A DNA stretch of 64,000 bases from Pampus argenteus. Taxonomy: Eukaryota > Chordata > Actinopteri > Scombriformes > Stromateidae. The notes below the pieces were generated by a model. It was not told the origin of the DNA. It ran no database searches and was given only the letters and a program-made list of their open reading frames with translations. Positions 52,309 to 64,000 of the stretch are shown here, one piece after another. The position numbers and the translations under genes are program-made. Every line of letters begins with the position of its first letter. Position 1 is the first letter of the stretch. The stretch is taken from NCBI GenBank assembly GCA_036937835.1, contig CM072862.1, positions 19,560,501-19,624,500 on the forward strand, in the 5' to 3' direction.

Positions 52309-55300
52309 GTATATGCACACACCAATTTCCCGGTCTGGTAGTGGAGGATTGTGGCAGACCTCTCTCTCAGGGTCAGTCATATGAATTCAGTCAATTTGAA
52401 TTTAGTTTGCAACTTGTAATAGGAATTTTGCCAATGCCACCCTCATGAAATAGGAATTCATTTTGCTGGTTGAATCCCACTCACATATTTTATATCACAT
52501 ATTTTAGTGATCCTCACATTTAGCTTGCCTAAAGACAAATGTAACAACGGCTGGTAAATCGTCAAAACACAATCGTCTTTTCTTTTCACTGTTTTTCATT
52601 AAAAAAAAACATGCTAAGAATCATCATTTGATATAAAAATCAAGGTGTAAATAAGATTACAGACATGCCACTTGTGGCACGACGCTCTTCAATATGTATT
52701 CAGTATTGTCGCCGTGTGACAAGAATTTCATAATAAAGAAAACGATGAGCCTTATTCCGTTACAAAGGTGTAGGTTTCTTGCCTCAAACACTCATCTTGT
52801 ATCGAAATTAATTTGATTTAAAACTATGAGTCCATAGTAAAATAGAGCACAGTATAAGGTTTTATAAAAATGATATAAAGGTTATATTGATTCATTCATT
52901 TATTTATTTTATTTAATAAAAAGACAGACCACCATGGTATAGAGACTCACTTGTGTTTTTCCAATGTGGCAGCTTATTGTAATCTTTACCCGAGGGGATG
53001 ATGGTCAACATCACATTTATGGTTAATTTGGTTTTCCTCTAAATTAGATAAGGATGATTTATTCAATTGAGCATTAATCAGCCCATTCATGAATCAATTA
53101 CATGCACAAGAGTAAAAATGAAGATTGTCATGTGTTTTTGTAATTTCTGGTAAACAGATTATTCTGTATTACTGTATGCTTATTAAGATGATCCATCTGA
53201 GCCACTTTGTTGTGGTGCAGGATTTAGTTTAGCCCATCGTATGATTTTCCATGCATCATGAAATATGCTACCTGTAATGTTATGTGTGTGTAAGCGAGAG
53301 AGAGAGAGTAAGTCCATGATGTGCACTCCGTCAGGGGGTTTGCATTTTATTATTTTCTACCCGAGTTGATTCTCAATATGATAATGACAGGCTTAAGACT
53401 AGAGTTTAACAACACTTTGTTGACCACCTCTTAGACTCGGAGGGTCTGTTTTCTTTTCATGTTCTTAATAATAGAGTAAATAGTAATTTAGTCTCCCAAA
53501 TGAAATGACGAGTGAAAAGACATTATTACAAACAATGAATGTGCTCTATTAAAAGCGCTGCTTAGAAACCAAAGGAAAAGCACAATGGACTTTCATTGAC
53601 ATTACTCTTAAAGGAAAGTGCTGCTATCCCAGCATTACTACTTCAGAAATGTGACCAAAATAGTCATTTGTAAGAAATAAAAAATACATCCATGCTTCCT
53701 TAAAAGGAATAATAAAACGGCAATAACCGTGCAGGTTGAAGGAAAATCACTTTGAAGCAGTGTTTTTGTCTCGTCTTTCTTTACGAAGAAAGGCAAGCAC
53801 AACCACCTCAGTCCGCCCTCTGCCCCCTTCTTCTTTTGTCTTTCCTCCTCGCTGTTCACCTAAGGATGATTTTCAGCCCCCTCTACTCCTAGTGTGTGGT
53901 TAGAATAACAAGTCAACTCTTTCATTTGCATGCAGTTTCCTCACCTTTTCTAAAGTGGATTTGTTGAGATTGAGGACGATAAAATGGAGTCATGCCACTA
54001 AGATGACTTGATGCATTTCCACTGGGCTCCTAATAGGCATCTCTAATGACACTATATGGTCAACCAGAATAATAGGCAATCAATATGAGTGGTTGTATAT
54101 TAATTATGAATAGTGTGTCTTTGCTGGTGAGCAATGAATATACTGTACAAGGGAAGAGGTCGTGCTGTTTGTGCAACTGTACTATATATAGAAAACCTCT
54201 AAAGTACTACTCAGCCCTATTTAATCAATTTAGAAAAGTCCTATTCTCACGAAATGAACATGAACACAAAAAATTAAAAAAAAAAAAAAGGAATGCAGTT
54301 ATATTATGAATTATGGCAAACCATTATCTTCTGTCAAGACTGGACTTTATACCACATAGATACCGAGCAACAGGGGATAATGCTCTGCGGATCCCAACAT
54401 CGCCGTTGACTACCCGCCATCATTTTGGGGTCAGGGATCAATATGTTTTCGGTACAGATAGGAAAACAAAACGTACTTTTCTTTTAATGTAGTTTTACAG
54501 TATTTTAACAGTAATGGTTATCATTGACTCATGGACTACAAGTCAAAATGAAAAAAATGGCCTTACTGTAAGATCCAAACTAACAGAACTGAAGGACTAG
54601 AAGCTGTGCGGTTCAGATGAATAACCCAACAGGCTAGTTGTGAATGCTCCCTTAGTGGCGATTCTCTGTACTGAAAAAAGAAACCTTCAGCTTTTTTATT
54701 TATAAGTTGTAAGTTTATCTTGAGGTTTGCTGAGCACACATGCTCGATTTGAGCCGTGCCTTGTGTTCTGTTCGCACCTGGGTGCCGCCAGTTTAACTAC
54801 TATTTTGTTCCTTTTTTTTCCACAGCACAACTCTCCAAACACCTCAGAATTATACAGGAACGCGCACACACACACACAATCATGTTTGAGTGCTGCTGAT
54901 GTGGCAGAATTGCAGCCAATATTAGAATATTACACAACCCATTTTTCTTTTACAGAGCTCATTTTTTTCATTTTGGCTTGTTATATTTTGGTAAACATAC
55001 TTCAAAAATAATTTGCTGGAAGAATCGGTGCACAACTTGCACTCTTTTACAACATGTTGCTTTGCAGGATAATTTGCATAAAAAATATGTGGTACAGATA
55101 CGAGTATGAAGAATATGAATGTGTGTTATCTAAACATATACTCTTTTAGCGTCAGCGGAAGACAAAGGAATTAAATAAATGTCTATAGGCAGCTTTTATC
55201 CGAACCCTCCTGCAAGATATCTTAATCCAAAGTCTCCTTTATGTTCAAGTACTGTCCAGAATAATTATCAATGTCCATCTATATTGATAGGCTCTCAATG

Positions 55301-55379
55301 TGGTTGAAATCGGTCTGTGTTCCATTTACCGGCACTGGTGGAAATTCCTTTCTTGTCGGAAATTCATCTGGACTGGCCC

Positions 55380-55590
55380 CTCTTGTAGGTTATTTGTAGG
55401 AAGATAGTGGATGATATTTAGCATTCAGTAGACTGTGATGGCTTAAGTTCACTTAAGCCCCTTGATTGATTGGTCCGTTATCTCCAGGAAGATGTATAGG
55501 ACCAGGTAATTAGATTTGATCACTTACAATTGCTCCTCAGCCACTAGGTAATCAATGCAGTCTAATTATTGTCTGTTGTCTCCACCCCTT
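55380..55590. promoter_or_regulatory. Candidate conserved intronic enhancer with palindrome
   Basis: A unique stretch with many homeodomain-like cores: TTGATTGATTGG (55,462 on), GGTAATTAGATTTGATCAC (55,505 on), GGTAATCAATG (55,546 on) and TCTAATTATTG (55,560 on). It includes a perfect 9-bp-arm palindrome at 55,440-55,459. No open frame crosses it. This motif clustering is the strongest of any intronic stretch here, but conservation is not visible from one genome. Confidence 0.35.
55440..55459. promoter_or_regulatory. Palindromic paired CACTTAA-like sites
   Basis: GGCTTAAGT and ACTTAAGCC are exact reverse complements separated by TC. Each arm resembles an NK2-class homeodomain site (YNAAGTG / CACTTNR). 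The assignment to NKX factors is inference. Confidence 0.35.
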
Positions 55591-58500
55591 GTGTTCTTAC
55601 TTCCTTTATCATCCTCTTCTGTCACCATTTTACTCTTCCATTTTTCCTCTTCCATTTATCAAGTTTGCTGCATCTGCTTCACCAACATGTTTTCTTTCCT
55701 CTAAACTCAATTTCTTGAGTTTTCTTTTTTTATCCTTTACCCACTCATCCCATTCGGCTGTTGATGAGCTACTTTGAGAGTTTTCCAGGAGGAATAAACT
55801 AGAGTTGTCTTGGTGGTAACATTACACACACACACAGGGCACTATGTGTGTTTTTGGAAGACAGTAAAGGACAAATGCATGTATCATATCTTGTGTGGTA
55901 GATAGAGGAGGGAAGGTGTACTTTCATCCCTGTGAATAAAAGAGTGCTATCCAATGATGTGTAAAAGAGAAGCTGCAATTTGTCCTCGTTCGCCACACGT
56001 TCGTGAGATATCAAACACGCATACAAACACACACTCGTACAGATGCACGTAGGCCCTGTAGAAGTTAACATTGCCCCAAAATGCACCAACAAGACCTGAG
56101 AGTAGAATAGCACTCCAATATGCTCATCCCATTTGTCTCAATCGGCCTGCTGTCTGCTCACTCAGTCTTAGTGCCTCGATGGGAATACAGAATAGAGTGC
56201 AGCTTTTTACACTTACTCAGCCTCACTGTACACAGTATCTCTATGACCTTTGTGGCCTTGTTGCACAGACTAGATACAACACAACTCATTCAGTACAATT
56301 CAACAACACACCGAAGCCAAACAAACCTCTGCTGATATCCACACAAAGTATATTTACCCCGATTTGTCTTGTATTCAATATACTCAGTGGATCTCCGAAA
56401 TGTTAAGTTCAAAGAATCAACTCAGTTCAGTGCAGCTTAATTCAGTTCAATTCCACAAGTCCCACGAGGAGAAATTAAAAGGCAAGAAGTGCAAGCATGC
56501 AACATGAAATACTCAACGATACTTATAATGCCTAATGAATTTATGAACTGTGTAAAACCGTGTCTAATAATAATAAAACTGCTGGACATCTAGTATTTAT
56601 CATTCCTCCCTCAAATGATCCCATATTCACTGTGGGCTCGGACTGACTAAGTACAAAGCAGCCTATACTGGCTGTTATCGATCCATTAATTGGAAGTATC
56701 CCATTGTAGTGAAAGGGCTAGGCAGTATAGACAGACAGGAAGAGATGGAGGCTTAAGATCAGCCTGGACTCTAATTGGCAGGAAAGAGGTTTCTATGAAG
56801 TGGCGTAATGTTCTTTTTATTGGCTTGTAGAGGGAGTAGGAAGTGGAGGGTATCTACTTTAAATGTGATATGCATTCATTTTCTTTTTGGTAAAAAAAAA
56901 AAAAAAGTGGTTATTGTATGTCCATTCAACGTCCTAACAAAACCGTTTTACACTTACACAGTAGACAATTGTCATTTCAGGTTTATTTCACAAATGGTAA
57001 ATTTCTTCACCATTGCTACTTCACTATCAACATGTTCTGCATGCATTATTGTTCTATGTGTTAAGGTGTTAAAAGTACATTAAAATGTATCAATCTCTGT
57101 AACAATCCAGGCGAACCGTTTTTTTGTCAATCTTCTTTCGTACTGATCAGATGCAGTGCCAACATTGCTGAACTGATTGAAAAATATGTCCAAGCACAAG
57201 TCTGGTAATAAAAGTAAATAGGGGCACATCAATATAAAGACTTCCATCTCCCCCATATTTTGAAGAAAATAAAAAACTCAGGCTGTTATCATTTCAATGC
57301 TAAGCGATTTGAAACATTCATTCTTCCCTCACTCCATGGTCAGATTCCAGCCTTTGATATATTCTATGGGTGTTTTCTTTTAATCTTCGTGAAGGCTGTG
57401 GTGGAATAGTGTTTAGGTAGAGATAAAGGTGTTGGCAAAAGCATGGAAGGTCAAAGTACCGAGGTGGCCTGTCTGACCTTCCCACACCCTTTTCATACTG
57501 AGCCACCGCAGAGCACGGATGACATTGAAATACTCTATCGACTGCGAGTCAAGCTGTGCATGTGAAAAACCCTGGCACACAGAGACATTACTCACTACAC
57601 ATGACATTTTACTGCTATCAATTCGAGACAGAGAGTTGTGCACTATATAGGGTAATTATTTGTGTTACTGTGATGAATACCCCTACAACAGTATGATGGC
57701 TATTTCTCTTGCAATCATTTGTTTCTATACTTACATTTCCTTTATTCATTCTTGGTTTACAGTGAAGTCTCTATATTTGATTGCTTTTAAATTAAGTTTG
57801 TTTTCATTATTAGTAAGGATGACAGGTATTTCTGTAAATGCCACAATGCACCCTGGGAACCCGTTGACCTTTTATCTCAGTTGACATGATTAAAAACCCT
57901 CATATACCATTCTTTGATATAATTAATAGTAGCGATAGACAGACGGAGCAAGAAAGTACTTTACAGTGCCGATGTGACCGATCCAGTCTGTAATGCACTG
58001 CTGCATACAGTGCTGAGGATTGAGGGGTGTTTTTGAAGTTTATCAGTGATATGGTTTGTACCACTTCCATTGTACTGTATGTGGTCACTCCATTCCTTTT
58101 GACTTGAGTGTCTGTGTGCATGTTCGGCTGAGTGTGTACAAGCATGTATTTTGCGGTTATTCTATTGATCTGCAAAGCATGTAGCCCCCTGTGTAAGATC
58201 AGGTTGCCCCATATGAAATAAACACCACATGGTAACAACACATATACACCCCCAGTTCTTCAAAAACACATTTTTTTTTTCCTCTATGTGGAAATGTGGA
58301 AACTGTTCAGGCTCAAAGTGTCAACAGTTTCTCACAGAGATATTGTTACAGGAACTATCAAATAGCATTTTAATTTCTGCACAACTGGTGTTGTAATTTG
58401 GATAGTAGACGTTCAGTTGACACTCAGCACAGTAACTGCAAAGTTTTCTATGCTCATCAAACACTATTGTCCAAGCTATTGATTATATGAGGTCTTCCAA

Positions 58501-58751
58501 ATTTGATGTTCAGCTCTGTGGTTTACTCTTGAATGGCTAATTAGCCTGCTTTATGTGGCTAATGAAATGCTCAAACCTGAGCGATACCGAGCGCACATCA
58601 CCATTATATTTGTTTGCCCCTACTCTGTTCTCCACCTCATTTTTTTTTTCCTGCATAATTAATCATATGTCACCAGGAGATCTTGTTTCACAGCGGGACT
58701 CGTTTCTGCAAAGCACAGTACATACTTTTTTTTTCTCTCTCTCCTCCACAG

Positions 58752-58810
58752 ACGGACAATTTCCCCACTGAGCCTAATTATATGGGTAGCAGACAACAGT
58801 TTGTTCAAAG
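58752..58810 (+). CDS. pcdh17: Protocadherin-17, second coding exon (codons 833-852)
   Basis: A 59-base exon encoding part of the cytoplasmic tail, TDNFPTEPNYMGSRQQFVQ plus the first two bases of a Ser codon. The acceptor is TCCTCCACAG with a long upstream T/C tract, and the donor is AAAG|GTAAGA. It starts in phase 0, exactly continuing the CAG end of the first exon, and ends in phase 2. The peptide matches the corresponding PCDH17 tail segment nearly residue for residue. The tail of this receptor couples to actin regulators; this small exon carries no catalytic motif. Confidence 0.95.
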
Positions 58811-59302
58811 GTAAGAGTTGGGATCTATAACTATCACCACATCTCAGACCTTTGTTTTATTTTCTCCAATAGTCCCAACACATTACTATAACAATAGGAG
58901 CTATATTGACAATTAATTGTACTGAGTCATAGAAGCGAGAGGGAGGCTGTGTATATTTAATTTATTTGAAAAGTTAAAGTGGTTACCAACAGCAAAATGT
59001 ATAAAATACACAAAAAAAATCACATACACGATCCTTTGATTTTTTTTGTCTCATCTTTAGTTTCCTTAAGCAGACCAAAGCTGCTAGTGCGGTAATTTTT
59101 AGAAGCATTTTCTTTACATTTTAAATCTTATTGTTATAATTGTTCTTGTTTTATTTAAGCATTCAGGGGTGCTCATCAATGTTTCATTCTGTCTTTAAAC
59201 TTCCACTCAGGAAGAAAGAAAAGGCTTTGACAATTTCCCAGTCAGCCAGACTGTGCTAACGCTCTTTCTCTCTCTCTTTTTCTTTTTCTCTTATTTGTCT
59301 AG
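58811..59302 (+). other. pcdh17: Short pcdh17 intron
   Basis: A 492-bp intron with GTAAGA at the donor and a TCTTTCTCTCTCTCTTTTTC-type pyrimidine tract before TAGTAG at the acceptor. No other features are seen. Confidence 0.9.
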
Positions 59303-59475
59303 TAGTTCGACATTCAAAGACCCAGAGCGAGCAAGCCTCAGAGACAGTGGTCATGGTGACAGCGACCAGGCTGACAGTGACCAGGACACCAACAAAGGTT
59401 CCTGCTGCGATATGTCTGCAAAGGAAGCCCTCAAGTTAAAGGCTACAGGTGTTAAACCACCACCTTTGGAGCAAG
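59303..59475 (+). CDS. pcdh17: Protocadherin-17, third coding exon (codons 852-909)
   Basis: A 173-base exon completing the split Ser codon and encoding SSTFKDPERA onward, including the acidic repeat SLRDSGHGDSDQADSDQD at residues 863-880. That repeat corresponds to the CM2-type conserved motif of delta protocadherin tails. It is followed by KGSCCDMS and ends ...PLEQ plus one base of the next codon at GCAAG|GTGAGC (phase 1). The acceptor is a TAGTAG tandem that may add or remove one Ser. The 909 codons so far compare with about 1,160 residues in human PCDH17, so about 250 residues in the final exon lie to the right of this window. Confidence 0.95.
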
Positions 59476-62400
59476 GTGAGCCCTCATTGGCAAATTTGAT
59501 TGCATGATAAAACCAAATGACTATCAAAGCATTCTCTGTGCTGCAGTTATTTGCATTAACAGTCAAATTCCTGACTTGCTTTAACCCTTACTATCTGAAC
59601 TTACACTTGGCTCCTTTATGCTCCCCTACTTTGTTCGCTGCACTTTTCTCATTTATTGTGCGTGTGTACATCTTTGTGTGTATTCGAGGGTGTGAGTGTG
59701 CATTCAATACACGTCCTCAGTTTATCAAAGCAGACAAGCCCATTATGTTTTTATAAGCCCAACTACTTCAGCCTCTCCATTTAGTCCCCCTTCCCTGAGC
59801 GCCCGTCTCTGAAACTTTGATAATGGAACATGGAAAATGACTTAGTTAGCGGCAGGCGATGTAGCGTCGTAGTGTGGTGATGTGTGGTGATTAAATATGA
59901 ATAATTATTCTAAGCACTGTGGGTCGGGCAGATTACACATGACATGTGTAGAACAATAACTCCCCAGATGTGAGTTGTTGCAGTCCTCCCCACCCTAACC
60001 ACCTCGCAAGATTAGTGCAGGGTCAGGTGAGGCAAGAAAGCCAAGATTATATGTAGGTATAAAGAGAAGTAACTGCACAGGGGGTATAGTAAATGCTCAC
60101 TGTAGCTGCAACCAGACATGTACCTCAGTATAGGCCATTTCTTGCCTGGTAAAACAGATATTCACACAGAAATAGACTAAGGTCTCTACACCAGGAAGTA
60201 TGTATCTTACTGACTGGATCCAGAAGTACAGGGGTGTATACTGAACATGGATTCTCTGTAATGGTGCTATTAATCCAGGGAACAGAAGGGCTGTTTTACT
60301 CTTTGCAGAAGGACAATGACAATTTGTGCAACACTCTGTTCTGCAATATGCATGTCTGACTAGACATTTTTTATTTTATTTTTCCCTTTTTCATTGTTTT
60401 TTAGAATGAAAAAAGCCACACACGTTGGCAAGAAAAATTGGCCAATTAAAAAGCTCCATATGTTTCTCATTTTGAAAATGTTCCCATTTAATTGTCCATG
60501 AGGGAACTGAAAGAATCACATTTATACACAGAACACACATGACAAAGGGAGCTTAGAGTGTGTTGGGAGGTGTTAGTGTAGCCAGTTAGTAAAAACCTGT
60601 CCCAGTGCAATACATGTTGGTGGATGTGGGCTGCTCCTGTACGCTAGCGCCAACCAGAGCCTGTCTTTCCAACTGTGTTGTCCAGTGTCCTTTTGATGGT
60701 CTCGAACAGGAGTTTGTCGCACCCATATACCAACAGACACACACACACACACACACTCACCAGCCACTTGGCACTGAAAACTCAGTGAAAACTGTAACCT
60801 GCCTTTGATGGGTTCTCACTCATCACTGCCCTCCCATTTCTTCTCACCCTCTACTGTATTTTCACCCTTGCTCTGCAACTTTCGTTCCACTTCTGCACTT
60901 GTTTGGGGAAGTGGATTGATGTGAGATTAGACAGTTAACTGGCTGCAGCTGGCTGTGTTTAGCCAATAACATGAGGGCTTATCTCAGCTGTGGGGGAGGG
61001 TAGGGGCAGGAGGCTAAGGCATGGTGCAAGAGTAGTGATGAGGGTAGAGGGGCAGTGAACGTCACTGGCAGTGTTCCAGTGGATCTTTATTAAGATAGCA
61101 AAGCTTCACTTTGAGTTGAAGAGAAAAACAATTTTATGGTGCGATCTTCTGCCTCTACAGCAACTACAATGTTCCCAAAAGGTCTACCTTTGTGTTTTAT
61201 ATCCTTCTGCTGTTTAAGATGAATCACAAGATGGTCACTTTGCACCTGTTAAGCTCAAGAGTAGTCCCATCTGCTATTTTTTCGAGCAGACCCACTCATG
61301 TACAGATAATATATTATAGTACTTTTTATGGATAATTAATGAGGACACTGAAACATGAGCTATCAAAGGAAATATGATGTAATGTGCTGTTCTGTATTCA
61401 GATATCAGTATCACTCTAGTTTGAATTAAGCTCGCTGTGTGAACACAAACATGTCCACAAAGCACACAGGTTTGTCTATTATCAGATGGGGGAGAAAAAA
61501 AGGAAAAGAGAGTCACTGGTCACTGTCCCTTGGGTCATTTTCCTGCAGGCTTATTTTCTTCACATCTTAGCACATCCCAATTACTCTTGTGTAGCTCTCT
61601 CTGCTTGCCTGCCAGGACACTGCAGCCTCATTCACTGGCTCAGAATAAACAGAACAAGTGTACAAAGCATGTAGTTCAAGTCCCAATCAATCCCCAGCCC
61701 TGTCTCAGTTCTTAGCCTTTATAGTGAGGTTGTGGGCTTTTCTCTTTCCTATTGTTATTTTTTCCCCTGACATTTCATCATTTATGCTCACCTCACAGGT
61801 GATAGGCATTGGTGGAACAAATGCACAACTCCGATTTCCATGTTTCCATTAACCCACAAGTTGCAACATTACATTAAGTTCAAGTAACAAACTTTAAGTC
61901 ACTTATGAAACTGATTTAAAGTGCCTATCATCATTTGAAAGGGTTATTATTCTTTTGTTTCAGTAGTAAAACTGGTCAGAGGTCCCACTTTCAGACGAGG
62001 CTGGTTAGATTAAATGATATCGTTAGTGTTACCTCCTGTCACTAACAAGCTAATCCATGGTAGGTTGTGCCCATAAAACGAGGTAAATTAATATAAAATA
62101 GATGAACATTTCCACACCAGGGACCAGTCTCAAATTGATTAATTATCCTTGCAAAATTAGTAGCAATGTATTAATTAAGCTTAAGTATATCAAATGCATT
62201 TTTTTGCCAGTTTTAATCGGTGATTAATTGATGCTCCAACGCGCCTGCAGCAGACGTTGATACGGGCTCGTCTGGCTCCGGCAGAGTGGCTGGCAGCACA
62301 TTGCTCGCTTCTGTAGCAATGACTGCCATAGTCGCTATCACGAACAGACAGGCAGCAGTGGTATAAGGAGATGTTGCCCACTGATAGGGCTGTTTGAGGA

Positions 62401-62976
62401 AATGGAGAGAGAGGCATGATAGAAGAGGATGATGAGAAGCATCGACAGACAGATACTGTTTGACTACACCAGCTGACCTATCCTAATTAGCTGTGATTGG
62501 AGTGTGATAATCAAAGTGCCTCCTGTCCTGTTCTAAAGGGAGGCATGAGCAGGGCAGAGGAGGGAGGAGGTGGAAGGAGGTGGAAGGAGGATGTGATCAT
62601 ACAAGGACAGTGAGGATACAGTGAGGAGGGACAGCATGAGATGTATTCCTATGACAGCGCGGTAGAAGGCAATGAAATTGAAATCCCCACCCCCACATTA
62701 TCCCTCAGCTTGTGAATAGCTTGAATATGGGGAATGTCATGCTTTGTCATTTGCTCTCACATGCGTACACATACTGCACACAAATAAATGATGATGTTGG
62801 CACTATATGAATTGTTAGTCACCAAACCCTATATTTATATGACGCTAGCTTTCTCTGTAGTAATGCATGGTGCTAAGGATGCCAGTGAGTTCTTTGGACT
62901 TGGATGTATGTATAGTTAATTTAAATCAGATGTGTGATTTTCTTAAAGCACATTTTCTGTTTATATTTCTGTTTAG

Positions 62977-63038
62977 GTTTAGGAGGCTATCTTAAAATGG
63001 CTAAGCGCCTACAGCCTACAGCTGAGCCTCATGGGATC
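62977..63038 (+). other. Exon-like segment in the last intron (unconfirmed)
   Basis: A T-rich tract ending TTTCTGTTTAG precedes 62 bases that end at ATC|GTAAGT, a strong donor. Joined after the phase-1 end of the third coding exon, the segment is open and would add 21 codons (GLGGYLKMAKRLQ... ending EPHGI). Its length is not a multiple of three, so the known last exon would be read in another frame. Without the donor, the frame stays open to TGA at 63,099-63,101. A second AG six bases downstream (exon start 62,983) keeps the same frame. I do not recognise this peptide in known PCDH17. Confidence 0.25.
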
Positions 63039-63539
63039 GTAAGTGGTAAATTAAATTCAGGGGAACACAGTTTTTACAAAGTCATCTTCAGGGGACCATG
63101 AATGTCTGTACCGAATGCCACAGCAATCCATCCAACTATTTAAATATCTTGCAACTAGCTGTTTTTGCTCTTTACTGTTTTCTAGGTGATCGCCATCTTT
63201 ATTGACATTTATTTATGTTATTTAATAATCTCTAAAATCCTAGGAAAACTAAGTCCTTGTGTTGTTTTCCTGAATAATTGTTTTTCTTTGCCAATCCACA
63301 CAGAGACCAAACAAACTAAATATGCAGACTTTAATCCATTTTAAATATTCACCCATATTCCCTTGTAGCAGTCTTAATCTTAAGACTCTAGCATTACTGT
63401 ACTTTTCCAAAGTGTCTCAAACCCCCGTGGTTTTTCTTTTTTCCTTTTATTTGCAGCAGTTAATTTAGAATAATGAGTGAACCTTTGATTAAAAAAAATG
63501 CAATGCAATTCCAAGATTAATTGACTGGTCAGAAGTCGG

Positions 63540-63775
63540 ATCAGATGCCCTTTTTACACTTGTAGCCATGGCAACCTCTATCCTGCTCACTCTGGCCTTC
63601 AATAAACCTTTATCTGACTGTTGGAAAAGGGCATTTCATTCAACATCATTCATATTTCATGGACAGATAAATGCAGACAGGTTTTTCATGGGGTGGATAG
63701 ACGTGTATTACATCTCTAATTTGAATGCTTCTGAATTTGTTTTCAAAATGCTGCACTCTTGGCCATGAATTGAAT
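63540..63775. promoter_or_regulatory. Candidate conserved intronic element
   Basis: A unique stretch with balanced composition and few low-complexity tracts. A 66-codon frame (63,568-63,768) crosses it but has no motif or fitting splice context, so regulatory constraint is the more plausible explanation. This is inference from texture only. Confidence 0.2.
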
Positions 63776-64000
63776 ATTGACATGTTTGTAATTTTGTTGC
63801 AAATAGTGAACTTAAGCCAGTACAATTAAAATTCATTCATCAGTTATGCAATCAATAATGCATGTAAATGCAAATTGGGAATATTTATATTTTCACTTCC
63901 CTTAAAAGTTTTCAGTTTGAAATATCAAGTGCTGATTTTTATTTATTTATTTTTTTTGGAAATTGATATCATTAGAAACTGCTTATGAAGGTTTATCACA

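Larger units (their letters stand above)
42496..58751 (+). other. pcdh17: Large pcdh17 intron after the first coding exon
   Basis: A 16.3-kb intron bounded by GTAAGA and a T-rich tract ending CTCCTCCACAG. It joins phase-0 codons. It contains several microsatellites, A-runs, unusual DNA structures and candidate enhancers listed separately. The open frames inside it on both strands are short and motif-free, and I see no nested gene. Confidence 0.85.
59476..64000 (+). other. pcdh17: pcdh17 intron, incomplete at window end
   Basis: The intron starts GTGAGC and has no acceptor leading to the expected final exon (beginning with the Glu-Pro-Glu-Glu-Cys region of PCDH17) before the window ends. It contains a CA tract near 60,737-60,755, purine-rich imperfect GGAGGTGGAA repeats near 62,560-62,590, an exon-like segment and a candidate conserved element listed separately. 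Confidence 0.85.

Overview
This is a teleost fish (probably percomorph) genomic window that is almost entirely non-coding. It carries one recognisable gene, pcdh17 (protocadherin-17, a non-clustered delta-2 protocadherin), on the + strand from about 38.2 kb and running off the right edge. The vertebrate assignment rests on GT-AG introns, one very large cadherin-type first coding exon, abundant CA/TG, TA and GATA microsatellites and low GC between genes. The fish assignment rests on a decayed non-LTR retrotransposon with a 3' tail typical of teleost L2/Rex-like elements, and on pcdh17 residues that differ from mammals while the gene architecture is kept.

Layout. 1-37.9 kb is AT-rich upstream DNA with no convincing protein-coding gene. 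It holds two long tetranucleotide arrays (10.58-10.87 and 29.60-29.86 kb, opposite strands), a dead LINE fragment (23.2-24.4 kb) containing an odd inverted repeat, one probable dispersed repeat (7.7-7.95 kb) and several stretches that look like conserved non-coding regulatory DNA. About 37.95-38.95 kb is relatively CpG-rich and is probably the promoter and a non-coding leader exon. A leader intron (38,946-39,689) with good splice signals follows, then the large exon 39,690-42,495: a leader with three short upstream ORFs, then codons 1-832 covering the signal peptide, six cadherin repeats, the transmembrane helix and the start of the cytoplasmic tail. A 16.3-kb intron with microsatellites and candidate enhancers separates this from two small cytoplasmic exons (58,752-58,810 and 59,303-59,475). 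The last exon, expected to encode roughly 250 further residues, lies beyond 64,000.

The points most worth checking concern pcdh17 isoforms and regulation: a possible short-tail isoform made by read-through into the large intron (stop at 42,607, AATAAA at 42,867), a tandem TAGTAG acceptor on the third coding exon, an exon-like segment at 62,977 in phase with that exon, and the uORF-laden leader. A perfect 18-bp inverted duplication at 44,940 and a 53-bp alternating pyrimidine-purine tract at 48,157 are unusual DNA structures. I found no evidence of a wholly new biological system. No RNA gene, CRISPR array or second protein-coding gene could be supported.
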